A stretch of DNA of 64,000 bases from Lachnobacterium bovis DSM 14045 (GTDB taxonomy: Bacteria; Bacillota; Clostridia; Lachnospirales; Lachnospiraceae): positions 68,291 through 132,290 of the forward strand of contig NZ_FNPG01000006.1 of the NCBI RefSeq assembly GCF_900107245.1. Reading direction: 5' to 3'. The translations under genes and the position numbers were made by a program. Each line of letters opens with the position of its first letter. The first letter of the stretch is position 1. The notes under the pieces were generated by a model. The model was not told where the DNA came from, did not search any database, and worked only from the letters and a program-made list of their open reading frames with translations. Below, in pieces: positions 1 to 8,347 of the stretch.

Positions 1-2
1 TT

Positions 3-839
3 TGGGCGACAAATTTAAGGGTCCTTACTATCATAAAAGACATATGCAAAAAGCATGGAATTAAATATTTCGCGGCATATGGAACTCTTTTAGGAGCAGT
101 GCGACATAATGGGTTTATTCCTTGGGATGATGATATAGATTTGTTTATGTTTAGAAAAGATTTTATACAATTTCAAAAAGTAGCACTTGTGGAAATGCCA
201 GAAGGATATTGTATAAAAGGTTTTGGAAATGGGTATAGCCCTATCAAGTTCGTTTCAAATTCAGATAGAATTGATGAATATGAGAAGCGTATGAAAGAAA
301 ATTTCGGATGTCCATATATAGTTGGAATAGATATATTTTGTATTGATGCAATTCCTGATGATAAAAAAGAAAGAGATTTTTTTATTGATGTATACGGTAT
401 GGTTTGTGATGTGGCAGATCATTATGAAAATTACGTTAAGGAAGAGACGGCAGCAGAATATTTAGCAAAAATTGAAGAGTTCCTAAATTGTAAAATTGAC
501 AGGACAGGAGATGTAAAACTTGAATTGTGGAAGCTGTCAGAACAATTGGCAGGAATATATATGGATGATGATACTAAAGAGGTATCGATTATTTACAGAT
601 TCGTAACTAACGATTATAAATCTGAAACCTATAAAAGAGAGTGGTTTTCTGATGTGATTGAAGTACCTTTTGAAAGGATAACCATAAATGTCCCAAATGG
701 TTATTCTGAAATTCTAAAAGAAATATATGGGGAGGATTATATGATACCTAAGAAAAATTTTGCTGGACATACGTATCCTTGTTTTCTGAATCAAAAAGAG
801 TATTTAGAAAAAAAATTTGGAATAAAGTTAGAAGACTGA
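3..839 (+). CDS. LicD family phosphotransferase, 5' end outside window
   Basis: The open frame runs from the window edge and starts upstream of it; 278 residues are visible. The visible N-terminal part has the LicD family hallmark: a GTLLGAVRH stretch followed by WDDDID (about residues 30-45 of the visible part), which in this family forms the metal- and nucleotide-binding core of phosphocholine or sugar-phosphate transferases. Family members add phosphocholine or similar groups to cell-surface glycans or teichoic acids; the substrate cannot be told here. The valine codon GTG at 99 lies inside the conserved motif, so it is not the start. A 10-bp inverted repeat follows the stop. I am confident of the family, not of the substrate. 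Confidence 0.85.
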   Translation, partial: WATNLRVLTIIKDICKKHGIKYFAAYGTLLGAVRHNGFIPWDDDIDLFMFRKDFIQFQKVALVEMPEGYCIKGFGNGYSPIKFVSNSDRIDEYEKRMKENFGCPYIVGIDIFCIDAIPDDKKERDFFIDVYGMVCDVADHYENYVKEETAAEYLAKIEEFLNCKIDRTGDVKLELWKLSEQLAGIYMDDDTKEVSIIYRFVTNDYKSETYKREWFSDVIEVPFERITINVPNGYSEILKEIYGEDYMIPKKNFAGHTYPCFLNQKEYLEKKFGIKLED

Positions 840-870
840 TGATACTAAAATAATAAATCAGTGATATAAA

Positions 871-906
871 TAGAATCTAAACAAGATAAATGTTGCTTAG
901 ATTCTA
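871..906. terminator. Inverted repeat between convergent genes, probable terminator
   Basis: A perfect 10-bp inverted repeat (TAGAATCTAA at 871-880 and TTAGATTCTA at 897-906) lies between the stop of the LicD gene and the stop of the opposite-strand membrane protein gene. The T-tract is weak on both sides, so termination is inferred mainly from position. Confidence 0.5.
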
Positions 907-927
907 AATTATATTGCAAAATGTGAT

Positions 928-1773
928 TTATGAACGTTTAATTAAATTACTTGGAAGTAATGAGGGATGATTAAGTTGTAGATTAAAAAACATGTTTGTA
1001 ATCCATATAAGTGCAATTAAAGTGAGTATAGGAATAATACAGGTGGTAACAATAAAAAGTGCAATAATATCAATAAATGAATTTAATGCATTTTTAATTT
1101 TTTCGTATGAAACGGAAATACTATTTCCTATATCAGCAGCTTTATCTTTTGCATCTGAAACAAAATCTTTGGCTTTATCAAAAATATTATCAGATTTTTT
1201 ACTTGAACTATTACTTTTTGAGCTTTTTTTAAGTTTGGTGGCAGTTTTATTTGCACTATCGATTGACTCTGAAATACTAGATTTTTGTGTGTCTTCGATT
1301 TTGTTGGATATAGTCAAACTTAAAGGGATAACGCTTGCAATAATAATAGCAAAAAGTCCTAATTTAATAGCAATATATCTTAAACGAGCTTGCTGCGGAA
1401 AAAATACAGCAAAAATTCCTATTATACATGCAATAGGAAGGATTACTTTGAATGCGGCAAATCCTAAAACAGTTAGTAGAAATTTTTCAAGGTAGATGGC
1501 TGTCATGATGAATAAGAAATATCCGCTTAAATCTGCTAATTTTTCAGCAATAGGAGTAGCTGTATCTCCTGGAAGTGCTGTTAAAGCAACGGAAAGAAGT
1601 GTAGATGATGCGGTTAAATTCATAACAACTTTTTTCTTTTCATCAAGTGATTTAATTGACGCTGTGTGGTTTTCGGCAGAAGATGCATAATTACCAATTA
1701 CAGTAAATGATAATATTCCTACTATAAGTAAAAAAACAGCTGCAATGTATTGCATTTTTAAATATTTTTGCAT
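928..1773 (-). CDS. Membrane protein of unknown function
   Basis: A 281-residue protein I do not recognise. A hydrophobic segment near residues 8-27 looks like a signal anchor. A central hydrophobic block (about 75-165) probably holds three membrane segments. A Ser/Lys/Asp-rich, likely soluble stretch follows (about 175-220, with two KSD/KAKD-type helical runs), and a final hydrophobic segment lies near 235-265. The start was moved four codons in from the longest frame, because AAATTGGAGG lies 5-6 bases before the ATG at 1773. It is transcribed alone and converges on the LicD gene. The amphipathic central region could insert between membrane leaflets or bind partners, but no function can be assigned. 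Confidence 0.75.
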   Translation of the reverse strand: MQKYLKMQYIAAVFLLIVGILSFTVIGNYASSAENHTASIKSLDEKKKVVMNLTASSTLLSVALTALPGDTATPIAEKLADLSGYFLFIMTAIYLEKFLLTVLGFAAFKVILPIACIIGIFAVFFPQQARLRYIAIKLGLFAIIIASVIPLSLTISNKIEDTQKSSISESIDSANKTATKLKKSSKSNSSSKKSDNIFDKAKDFVSDAKDKAADIGNSISVSYEKIKNALNSFIDIIALFIVTTCIIPILTLIALIWITNMFFNLQLNHPSLLPSNLIKRS

Positions 1774-1982
1774 AATAACCTCCAATTTATAAATATATGT
1801 AAGTATTGTAGAGTTTTTTTACTATAAATGTCAAGAATGTTGCCGTACTTCATTGACGAAATATATTGCAGTAGTATAGGATTAAAGAGTATTATAAAAA
1901 AAGTAAAATAAAACGAAAAATAAAAGAGTAAATTATGGACATCTCAAAAAGATGGCATAGTATAGAATGAGAGGTTTTTCAT

Positions 1983-2543
1983 ATGGAATTTTTAGATGTA
2001 GTAGATAAAAACGGAAATCCTACCGGTGAAATTGTTGCTAGAGAAATTGCTCATAGAGAAGGAAAAAGACATAGAACAGCGCATGTTTGGATTGTTAGAA
2101 AAACTTGCGATAAAGTTGAAGTCTTATTGCAAAAAAGAGCGAGTAACAAGGACTCATTTCCGGGATGTTATGATATCTCAAGCGCAGGTCATGTACCAGC
2201 TGGTGCGGATTATATGCCATCTGCAATTAGAGAGTTAAAAGAAGAATTAGATTTAGAAATTAGAGAAAATCAACTTATTGACTTAGGATTGTACAAAAAA
2301 GATACATTTGATTCCTTTTATGGAGAAAAATACGTAGACAGACAGGTTAGCCGTGTTTACTTGCTTTGGCTTGATAATAATATAAAAGAGTTTAAGTTAC
2401 AAAAAGAAGAGCTTGCGGGAATTCTTTGGCTTGAATTAAATGAATGTATTGAGGCGGTTGCAAATAATACTATAAAACATTGCATAGATATTGACGAGTT
2501 GAATATGGTAAAGGATTATGTTGATACACATAAGGATGAATAA
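1983..2543 (+). CDS. Nudix hydrolase with an altered Nudix box
   Basis: A 186-residue protein of the Nudix superfamily, in the subgroup resembling isopentenyl diphosphate isomerase (N-terminal DVVDKNGNPTGE, then HRTAHVWIV). The Nudix box is readable at about residues 75-97: GHVPAG, then REL and KEEL. Two consensus positions differ: the Glu of GX5E is Ala, and the Gly of EEXGU is Asp. The REXXEE metal-binding core is intact, so hydrolase activity is still likely. ATG at 1983 has an AGAATGAGAGG region upstream as a weak ribosome site. The substrate is unknown. The gene stands just upstream of tatD, with about 100 bases between them. Confidence 0.85.
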   Translation: MEFLDVVDKNGNPTGEIVAREIAHREGKRHRTAHVWIVRKTCDKVEVLLQKRASNKDSFPGCYDISSAGHVPAGADYMPSAIRELKEELDLEIRENQLIDLGLYKKDTFDSFYGEKYVDRQVSRVYLLWLDNNIKEFKLQKEELAGILWLELNECIEAVANNTIKHCIDIDELNMVKDYVDTHKDE

Positions 2544-2644
2544 TTCAATAAAAAAGTTAAAAGTTAAATGCGCAGGCGCCAGGTGAGCGAGCTGATTTTT
2601 GACAGAATTTAATAATTTTAAAGAAAGTAGTAAGAGGATTAAAA

Positions 2645-3427
2645 ATGATATTTGAAACACATGCACATTATGATGACAAGAAATTCGATAAAGACAGAAA
2701 AAAACTAATAGAATCGATGCCTTCTAAAGGTATAGGAAGGATAATTAATGTAGGTTCATCAATTGAAACAACTAAAACAACTATTGAAATTGCTAAAGAA
2801 TATGATTATGTATATGCAGCAGTTGGAGTACACCCTAGTGATGTTGATTGCTTAAATGAGGAAACATTTGCATGGCTTAAAGAACAGACTAAATGGGAAA
2901 AAACAGTAGCGATAGGTGAAATTGGACTTGATTATTACTGGGATAAGGACAAGGATATTCAAAAAGCACAAAGATTTTGGTTTAAGAGACAGATGGAATT
3001 AGCAAGAGAAGCACATTTACCAGTAATTATACATTCAAGAGATGCAGCAGAGGATACGTTTAGGGTGATGAAAGAAATAAGAGCAGAAGAAATACCAGGT
3101 GTAATTCATTGTTATTCTTATTCACCAGAGATGGCTAAAGAATATATAAAAATGGGTTATTATATAGGAGTTGGAGGAGTTGTTACATTTAAAAATGGGA
3201 AAAAACTAAAACAGACAGTAAAAGAAATACCAATTGAGAAAATTTTGCTTGAAACGGATTGTCCTTATATGGCACCAGAGCCTAATAGAGGAACGAGAAA
3301 TGATTCAAGTAATATTCCATATGTTGTGGAAGAAATTGCGAGAATAAAAGGAATTTCAACAGAAGAAGTTGAAAAAATTACATGGGATAATGCAATGAAT
3401 TTGTTTAAAAGAGTAAAAAGTATATAA
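2645..3427 (+). CDS. tatD: TatD family metal-dependent hydrolase
   Basis: A 260-residue TIM-barrel hydrolase of the TatD/YcfH family, which includes 3'-5' DNases and D-aminoacyl-tRNA deacylase-like enzymes. The metal ligands are visible in order: HAH near residue 6, Glu in AIGEIGLDYY, His in IIHSRDA, His in VIHCYS and Asp in LLETDCPY. Length is typical. The ATG at 2645 follows AAGAGGATTAAAA. It probably acts in the cytoplasm in nucleic-acid quality control. A clear terminator 20 bases after the stop ends the unit. Confidence 0.93.
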   Translation: MIFETHAHYDDKKFDKDRKKLIESMPSKGIGRIINVGSSIETTKTTIEIAKEYDYVYAAVGVHPSDVDCLNEETFAWLKEQTKWEKTVAIGEIGLDYYWDKDKDIQKAQRFWFKRQMELAREAHLPVIIHSRDAAEDTFRVMKEIRAEEIPGVIHCYSYSPEMAKEYIKMGYYIGVGGVVTFKNGKKLKQTVKEIPIEKILLETDCPYMAPEPNRGTRNDSSNIPYVVEEIARIKGISTEEVEKITWDNAMNLFKRVKSI

Positions 3428-3444
3428 GTCATAAATGTTTAATA

Positions 3445-3470
3445 AAAGCCCTATAGATTAGGGCTTTTTT
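3445..3470 (+). terminator. Rho-independent terminator after tatD
   Basis: AAAGCCCTA (3445-3453) pairs with TAGGGC plus T run (3459-3470): a 9-bp stem with a 5-base loop followed by six T residues. It separates tatD from the bacteriocin locus. Confidence 0.9.
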
Positions 3471-3621
3471 GTATAAAAATCTATTATAATTAAAAAAAAT
3501 ATCCGTTTTATATAGTTTTTTATACGAACTTTACTCATGTTATTGTAAATAATAGATTAAAATGATAAGCTAATTTATGAAAATCATTTGAATATTTTAA
3601 AGGAAGGAGGTACGCAAAATA

Positions 3622-3843
3622 ATGATAGCATTAGTAGCAGCACAATTAGGAGTAACTTCAGCGGTTGCAACAACAGTTGTTAATGTTGTTTTAAAAGCAG
3701 GAACATTAGTTACCGTATTAGGAATTCTTGGATCTATTGCATCAGGCGGAGCAGGAACTCTTATGACAATGGGATGGACAGCATTTAAGGCGACAGTAAA
3801 AAGACTTGCAAAAAAGAGTATGGCAAGAGCAATTGCATGGTAA
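3622..3843 (+). CDS. cirA: Circular bacteriocin precursor, circularin A family
   Basis: A 73-residue precursor closely resembling clostridial circularin A as I recall it, including the shared NAGTLVTVLGI-like, ASGGAGTLMT and KSMARAIA stretches. Aligned to circularin A (3-residue leader), this peptide would have a very short leader of about four residues (MIAL). The mature ring would have about 69 residues, joining Val5 to the C-terminal Trp73; circularin A ends in Tyr, AS-48 in Trp. Mature circular bacteriocins are cationic saposin-like bundles that permeabilise Gram-positive membranes, and the KRLAKKSMAR segment supplies the charge. A strong AAGGAAGGAGG ribosome site lies upstream. The five downstream genes form the maturation and immunity set. 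Confidence 0.93.
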   Translation: MIALVAAQLGVTSAVATTVVNVVLKAGTLVTVLGILGSIASGGAGTLMTMGWTAFKATVKRLAKKSMARAIAW

Positions 3844-3874
3844 AACTAAATAATTAGTAGGTTGAAATTTTTCT

Positions 3875-3905
3875 AGGACATATTACGGTAAGAGTAGTAT
3901 GTCCT
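3875..3905 (+). terminator. Hairpin between bacteriocin gene and downstream operon
   Basis: AGGACATATTAC (3875-3886) pairs with GTAGTATGTCCT (3894-3905), 12 bp with one wobble and a 7-base loop. No T-tract follows, so it is probably a partial terminator or an mRNA-stabilising/processing hairpin. It would let the precursor be made in excess over the regulator and transport genes. Confidence 0.55.
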
Positions 3906-3947
3906 TATAAAACGTTTGTTTAAAAGAAAAGGAGCAGGAAGATATAG

Positions 3948-4568
3948 ATGAAGATATTAGTCGTTGGTATTAAAGACAAAAGATTCTGGCCTTTATTAGA
4001 ATCTTTTGTATGCAATCAAGACAATAGTTATAAAGTCAGTATCATGTCTGAGAATTATTATGAAAAAATATTTATAGAAGAATATGATATTATTTTTTTG
4101 AGTAAGCATATATTTGAAAAAATATCTATCAAAAAAAAGAATATGATTGTTGTTGATAAGGAGAAAATATTAGATTTCCATAAAGTTGTTACGTTCATAG
4201 AGAATTATAAGGTGCAAAGAAATAGGAATTTAAGAATTAGTGGGAAATCTATTTTTTTTAAAAATGGGAAAGTAATTAATGATATAAGGGAAATTCTTTT
4301 TATTGAAAGTAAAAAAAATAGAGTAAATTTCATACTTAATATATCAGATGAAGAATTATTTAGTTACAATAAGTTGGATCAGATTGAAAGAATGTTGTCG
4401 GATTATAGTTTTGTGAGAATACACAAGAGCTATTTAGTTAACATTTGTTATATCAAAAAAATTGAATGGGGGAGAGTTATATTGAATAATGGGATTATTT
4501 TGCCTATTCCTAAGAGTAGATATGGTGAGATAAAGAAAAAAATAACGAAGGAGATGGAGAACTTATAA
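3948..4568 (+). CDS. LytTR-type DNA-binding regulator within the bacteriocin operon
   Basis: A 206-residue protein whose C-terminal half (about 95-200) has the LytTR DNA-binding pattern: IREILFIESKKNRV, then a central LSDYSFVRIHKSYLVN and a final IPIPKSRY. The N-terminal 90 residues look like a degenerate receiver: beta1 reads ILVVGIKD with no acidic pair, and no clear phospho-acceptor motif is seen. It may therefore be stand-alone or respond to something other than a histidine kinase. It sits between the precursor and the maturation genes, with its stop two bases before the next ATG. LytTR proteins often control bacteriocin genes, so autoregulation of this locus is a fair inference. Confidence 0.85.
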   Translation: MKILVVGIKDKRFWPLLESFVCNQDNSYKVSIMSENYYEKIFIEEYDIIFLSKHIFEKISIKKKNMIVVDKEKILDFHKVVTFIENYKVQRNRNLRISGKSIFFKNGKVINDIREILFIESKKNRVNFILNISDEELFSYNKLDQIERMLSDYSFVRIHKSYLVNICYIKKIEWGRVILNNGIILPIPKSRYGEIKKKITKEMENL

Positions 4569-4570
4569 AA

Positions 4571-6202
4571 ATGGGAGACAGATATGTAGTTTATAAAAAT
4601 TTGTTTAATGAAAATATTCGAAAAAGGTTAAAAAATAAAAATAAAATATTTAAATTAAATTTAAATGGAAAGAAAGATTTAATAATAAAAGTAGTGTTTA
4701 TAATAATTTATACATTAATAATAGGGTTTTTTTTGAGGTCTTTAAATTATAAATATGGTAAAATAGGTATTTTTTTGATATGGAATATGTTTGCAATTAC
4801 TAGTAATATAGAATTTCGTAATGAAAATAAACAAAATAAAATCATTAAAAATGAAATGTTTTGTACTTCAAATTTTTCTATGTCAGATAGAATAAGAATA
4901 TGTATTTTTTCTACAAGAATTAATTCTTTATATGAAAATATCTCAGTAATAATATCTTCGTCTTTTTATTTTATATTATATTACAATATTAAAGCTATTA
5001 TATATATTATAGTATTCGAGTTAGCGTTTTTCTTGATAAAAAGTGCTAAAATTTACAAGAGACTTATCAAAGAAAAAGGATATATATCTAAATATATATT
5101 TTTTTTGAGTTTAATATTAAAAGTTATATTTAGTGTTGAATTTAGTGTAATTACATTGAAATGTATGGATTTTTTTATAGAAAAAATTCTTTTTATGAGA
5201 CAAAACATTAAATCAATAGGAGAGTTACTTAATTACAGCTTAGATGAAAAATACTACCAAATGTTATTTTTGTCTAAGTTCAAAGAAATATTTAATATTG
5301 TAACAAGGGATGAGAAGGTATATCGTTTTTGTTTATTGGTGTTATTATGTGCAATAATTATTGAATTATCAAGCTGCGTAATATTGGAGAAAAGACTAAG
5401 AAACAGAAAACATATAAAGAATTTAAAAAACATTGATTATATAGGTAAAATATTTGAACCTAAGAACTTTTTTTTAAAGAAGGATATAAAAATAATATCT
5501 AAAACCTTTAGAAAAAATCTTATAGAAACGATATTGAATGTTGTTTTTCCACTAGATTTTTTGATCAAAATAATTGTGTGGTATAAATTAGAAATGAGTA
5601 TTAATAATCAATACTTATCAGATATTGTAACTATTGTTGTTGTTATGTCAAACTGTTTTTCTGGAATAGGTACAATTAGAAGCGTTTTTGAAAAAGTATT
5701 TATGCTAGAGGATGATTGGAAAGTGTTAGATCTTTATAAGATGTCTAAATATAAAATTAAGGATTTAATTATATCTAAAATGCGTTTAGCAGGTATATTT
5801 TACATAGCAAATGCAATTTTGACAATAATTGCGAGCATTGTAATATTTTTAAATTCAAAAGCATTTGGTTGGAAAGGACTTATAATTACATTTTTTACAA
5901 CTATAATATTTGGATTAGTAGCATCAGTTATGTACCACTACCCATACATAGTATGCATAAAACACAAGATAGAAGATTTGGAGGATGATAAGATTTATTC
6001 AATTCTTCACAAAATGACAAGTATTCCCCAAAATTTATATTTAATACCAATGATATATGTATTAATAATAAATTGCATCGGGAGTTGGATAAATGGAGTG
6101 ACATGGAAAAATGCTGAGTACATATATTTGGGATATATTATCATTTTGTCAGTTATGATGTTTACGATAATTAAAAAGATTTTTAAAGAAAATGATTTTT
6201 AA
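4571..6202 (+). CDS. cirB: Circular bacteriocin maturation/transport membrane protein, CirB-like
   Basis: A 543-residue, very hydrophobic protein with at least nine predicted membrane segments (clear ones near 35-75, 115-150, 175-200, 245-270, 405-450, 480-500 and 510-532), rich in Ile, Lys and Asn. Size, topology and position after the precursor match the CirB/AS-48B class of large membrane proteins, thought to act in cyclisation and/or export of circular bacteriocins; their biochemistry is poorly known. Sequence similarity to CirB is not something I can verify by eye, so the call rests mainly on context. It starts two bases after the LytTR stop. An AAGGAGATGGAG region 10-20 bases upstream can act as ribosome site. 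Confidence 0.72.
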   Translation: MGDRYVVYKNLFNENIRKRLKNKNKIFKLNLNGKKDLIIKVVFIIIYTLIIGFFLRSLNYKYGKIGIFLIWNMFAITSNIEFRNENKQNKIIKNEMFCTSNFSMSDRIRICIFSTRINSLYENISVIISSSFYFILYYNIKAIIYIIVFELAFFLIKSAKIYKRLIKEKGYISKYIFFLSLILKVIFSVEFSVITLKCMDFFIEKILFMRQNIKSIGELLNYSLDEKYYQMLFLSKFKEIFNIVTRDEKVYRFCLLVLLCAIIIELSSCVILEKRLRNRKHIKNLKNIDYIGKIFEPKNFFLKKDIKIISKTFRKNLIETILNVVFPLDFLIKIIVWYKLEMSINNQYLSDIVTIVVVMSNCFSGIGTIRSVFEKVFMLEDDWKVLDLYKMSKYKIKDLIISKMRLAGIFYIANAILTIIASIVIFLNSKAFGWKGLIITFFTTIIFGLVASVMYHYPYIVCIKHKIEDLEDDKIYSILHKMTSIPQNLYLIPMIYVLIINCIGSWINGVTWKNAEYIYLGYIIILSVMMFTIIKKIFKENDF

Positions 6203-6263
6203 ATTATTGTAAGAACTTTTTTCTCAAAGCAATATCATAAATTATAAAATTGAAAGGTGAATT

Positions 6264-6794
6264 ATGAAATCAATAATAAAAAATCAAATAGATACAATTA
6301 TATATTTTAAAAATGAAATAATAATTTCATTTATAGTATATTTAATTGGTTTTATAGGTGGAGTACTTATTTTTTTGAATAAAAAACTTGCAGTAAGGCC
6401 TAAAAATATGAAAACAATAGAACTTTTGTTAAATAATACTAAAACAGCTATATTAATTTTGTTTATTGGAATTGTTACAGCAGGAATAGGAAGTTGCATT
6501 ATAATGATAATAAATGGTGCAATTTTAGGAGGGGTAGTAGAGGGTGCTATTAATGCTGGATCATATGATGCAATTAGAACTGGAATATTTCTTCATGCAG
6601 GTTTCGAAATTGTGGCATTAATATTTTTTATGTCTATATCATTAGAGACAGTTAAGTTAGTGTTAAATGCAGTAATGGATAGACCACCAAAAATAATTCA
6701 TTTAAAGTTTGATATTATACTTTTCTTTGATGCATTATTTTTGTTAATTATTGCAGCATTGATAGAAGGTAATATTTCATATGTTAAAATTTAA
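6264..6794 (+). CDS. cirC: SpoIIM/DUF95-like membrane protein, CirC-like
   Basis: A 176-residue membrane protein with about four membrane segments (near 20-38, 60-85, 112-135 and 150-172). The GIGSCIIMIINGAILGG and HAGFEIVALI stretches are typical of the SpoIIM/DUF95 family (stage II sporulation protein M-like). Every circular bacteriocin locus carries such a protein between the large membrane protein and the ATPase (CirC, AS-48C). Its role is probably to form the transport or maturation complex with its neighbours. GAAAGGTGA gives a good ribosome site before ATG 6264. Only 13 bases separate it from the ATPase gene. Confidence 0.82.
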   Translation: MKSIIKNQIDTIIYFKNEIIISFIVYLIGFIGGVLIFLNKKLAVRPKNMKTIELLLNNTKTAILILFIGIVTAGIGSCIIMIINGAILGGVVEGAINAGSYDAIRTGIFLHAGFEIVALIFFMSISLETVKLVLNAVMDRPPKIIHLKFDIILFFDALFLLIIAALIEGNISYVKI

Positions 6795-6807
6795 AGAGAG
6801 GTGAAAA

Positions 6808-7449
6808 ATGGAAAATAAGAAAGAAAAAAAGGTTGTAAAGCATCTACAGTTTTTTTATAATGCAGAAAATATGGTTTTAGAAGATGTTTCATTTGAAATA
6901 CAAGGTGGAGAAATAGTATGTATAAATGGAATGAATGGAGCTGGTAAGACAACGCTGCTTAAGATACTTGCGGGTGTTCTTGATGAATATAATATGGATG
7001 CCAATTTAAAAAAATTTAGAGAGGATTCTATTTATATTTCTAATGCGCCAGATATGTATGACAATTTATCAGGAAGAGAAAATGCAGAATTATTAAGGGC
7101 TTTATGGAAAAAAAATTCATTAGAGTTTGAGAATAATTTTAAAAAATATATGAAAATATTTGAGGTGGAAAGTTATATAAATGATGATTTGGGAGATTAT
7201 TCTTTGGGAATGAAATATAAAACTTTTTTGGCAGCAGTTTTATCCCTAGAAATTCCAATTTTACTTATGGATGAGCCATTAAATGCTATGGATAGTAAGA
7301 GTCAAAAGAAAGCCATTAGTGTTTTGAAAGATTATGTATCAAATGGGAAAAATAGCATCATTTTTTCAAGTCATATAGATACAATAGTTTCAGAATTATC
7401 AAGCAAAGTATATCATTTAAAAGGAGGAAAGCTTTATGAGGAAGAATAG
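6808..7449 (+). CDS. cirD: ABC transporter ATPase of the circular bacteriocin locus, CirD-like
   Basis: A 213-residue ABC ATPase. Walker A is GMNGAGKTT (about residue 38), Walker B is ILLMDEP (about 150) and the H-loop is in FSSHID (near 190). The signature is degenerate: YSLGMK where LSGGQ is usual, as is common in small bacteriocin export ATPases. It would power the CirB/CirC membrane complex for secretion and/or immunity. AGAGAGGTGA lies before ATG 6808. Its last 14 bases overlap the immunity peptide gene, which suggests coupled translation. Confidence 0.88.
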   Translation: MENKKEKKVVKHLQFFYNAENMVLEDVSFEIQGGEIVCINGMNGAGKTTLLKILAGVLDEYNMDANLKKFREDSIYISNAPDMYDNLSGRENAELLRALWKKNSLEFENNFKKYMKIFEVESYINDDLGDYSLGMKYKTFLAAVLSLEIPILLMDEPLNAMDSKSQKKAISVLKDYVSNGKNSIIFSSHIDTIVSELSSKVYHLKGGKLYEEE

Positions 7450-7585
7450 AATTATTGTTTGCGCAGCTATTATGCTGATTGCTGTTGCGGCATCATTAGT
7501 TATAAAAAAAGCAGTTGCAACTATTGTGATTATGTGTATTGCATCTTTTTGCATTTCTACTATTACACGTTTTATAGGAAAATAA
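7436..7585 (+). CDS. cirE: Small cationic membrane immunity peptide, CirE-like
   Basis: A 49-residue peptide. It begins MRKNR, has two hydrophobic segments (about 6-23 and 26-45) separated by KK, and ends in RFIGK. Small, basic, one- to two-helix membrane peptides of about 50 residues are the dedicated immunity proteins of circular bacteriocins (CirE, AS-48D1-type), and this is exactly where one is expected. The gene overlaps the ATPase by 14 bases in another frame and has AAAGGAGGAAAG just upstream. It is the last gene before the terminator. Confidence 0.8.
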   Translation: MRKNRIIVCAAIMLIAVAASLVIKKAVATIVIMCIASFCISTITRFIGK

Positions 7586-7618
7586 AAATATTTAGTGTAA
7601 TTAGACAAAGTAAAAAAT

Positions 7619-7661
7619 AAGGGCATATGGAAAATTAGTTTTCATAGCCCTTATTATTATT
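7619..7661. terminator. Bidirectional terminator between bacteriocin operon and ABC pair
   Basis: AAGGGC (7619-7624) pairs with GCCCTT (7647-7652), and an inner TATGGAAAA/TTTTCATA stem adds to it. A T-rich stretch follows on both strands (TTATTATTATT on plus, ATTTTTTACTTT on minus), as suits two convergent transcription units. Confidence 0.75.
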
Positions 7662-7710
7662 AACGCTGTAGTGATATATATAGTGCAAAAGACTATAAAT
7701 AAAAAATCAA

Positions 7711-8343
7711 CTACTCTAAATCAATTATACGTTTGCAATTTGAAATGACTTCAGAATCGTGTGAAACTAATAAAATGGTTTTACCTTCATGGTTAAGCTG
7801 TTTTAGAAGGTTCATTACAATTTTTGTATTTTCAGGATCTAGACTTCCAGTTGGTTCATCAGCCAAAACTAATTTACATTTTTTAAGAATCAATCTGGCA
7901 ATGGCTATTCGTTGTTGTTCACCGCCAGAACAAGTACAGACTTTCTTGAATAGCATATTTTCATTTAATCCAACTTTATTTAACGCATCTATCATTAGTG
8001 GTTTTGCAGTTTTTTTCGATTTCTTTTCTAAGACGATTTTTAAGTTTTCGTATACAGTTAAATCGTCAACAAGTGTATAATTTTGGAAGAGATATCCAAT
8101 TGTATTTTTAAGGATATTAAGCTTTTGCTTTTTGTTAGAAAAATTTACAGTTTCATCATATATTTTAATGTTGCCCTCTGCTTTTTCTAAAAGACCGATG
8201 ATGTTTAGTAAAGTCGTTTTTCCGCGTCCGCTATTTCCTTTAATTCCAACGAAATCACCATCTTCAATTTCTAGGTTAAAATTATCTAAAATTACATGTT
8301 CGTTATAATTCTTTTTTATATTTTTTAAAACAATAGCTTTCAT
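7711..8343 (-). CDS. ABC transporter ATPase, lactococcin 972/MacB group
   Basis: A 210-residue ATPase with Walker A GNSGRGKTT (about residue 38), Q-loop FQNY, signature CSGGEQQR (about 140) and Walker B LVLADEPTGSLDP. The LADEPTGSLD form and short length fit the MacB/LolD group, in particular the ATPases that pair with bacteriocin-associated 7TM proteins (lactococcin 972 group). It lies four bases downstream of the permease gene and is surely co-translated with it. Facing the bacteriocin operon, it probably gives extra immunity or exports a peptide, comparable in role to the accessory ABC system of AS-48 (AS-48EFGH). Confidence 0.88.
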   Translation of the reverse strand: MKAIVLKNIKKNYNEHVILDNFNLEIEDGDFVGIKGNSGRGKTTLLNIIGLLEKAEGNIKIYDETVNFSNKKQKLNILKNTIGYLFQNYTLVDDLTVYENLKIVLEKKSKKTAKPLMIDALNKVGLNENMLFKKVCTCSGGEQQRIAIARLILKKCKLVLADEPTGSLDPENTKIVMNLLKQLNHEGKTILLVSHDSEVISNCKRIIDLE

Positions 8344-8347
8344 TTTG

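Noticed and set aside
3500-3520. CCGTTTTAT / TAGTTTTTTAT pair as LytTR binding sites before the bacteriocin gene
   Set aside because: The core repeats are only 10 bases apart; LytTR direct repeats are normally about 21 bases apart, and the second half-site is poor.
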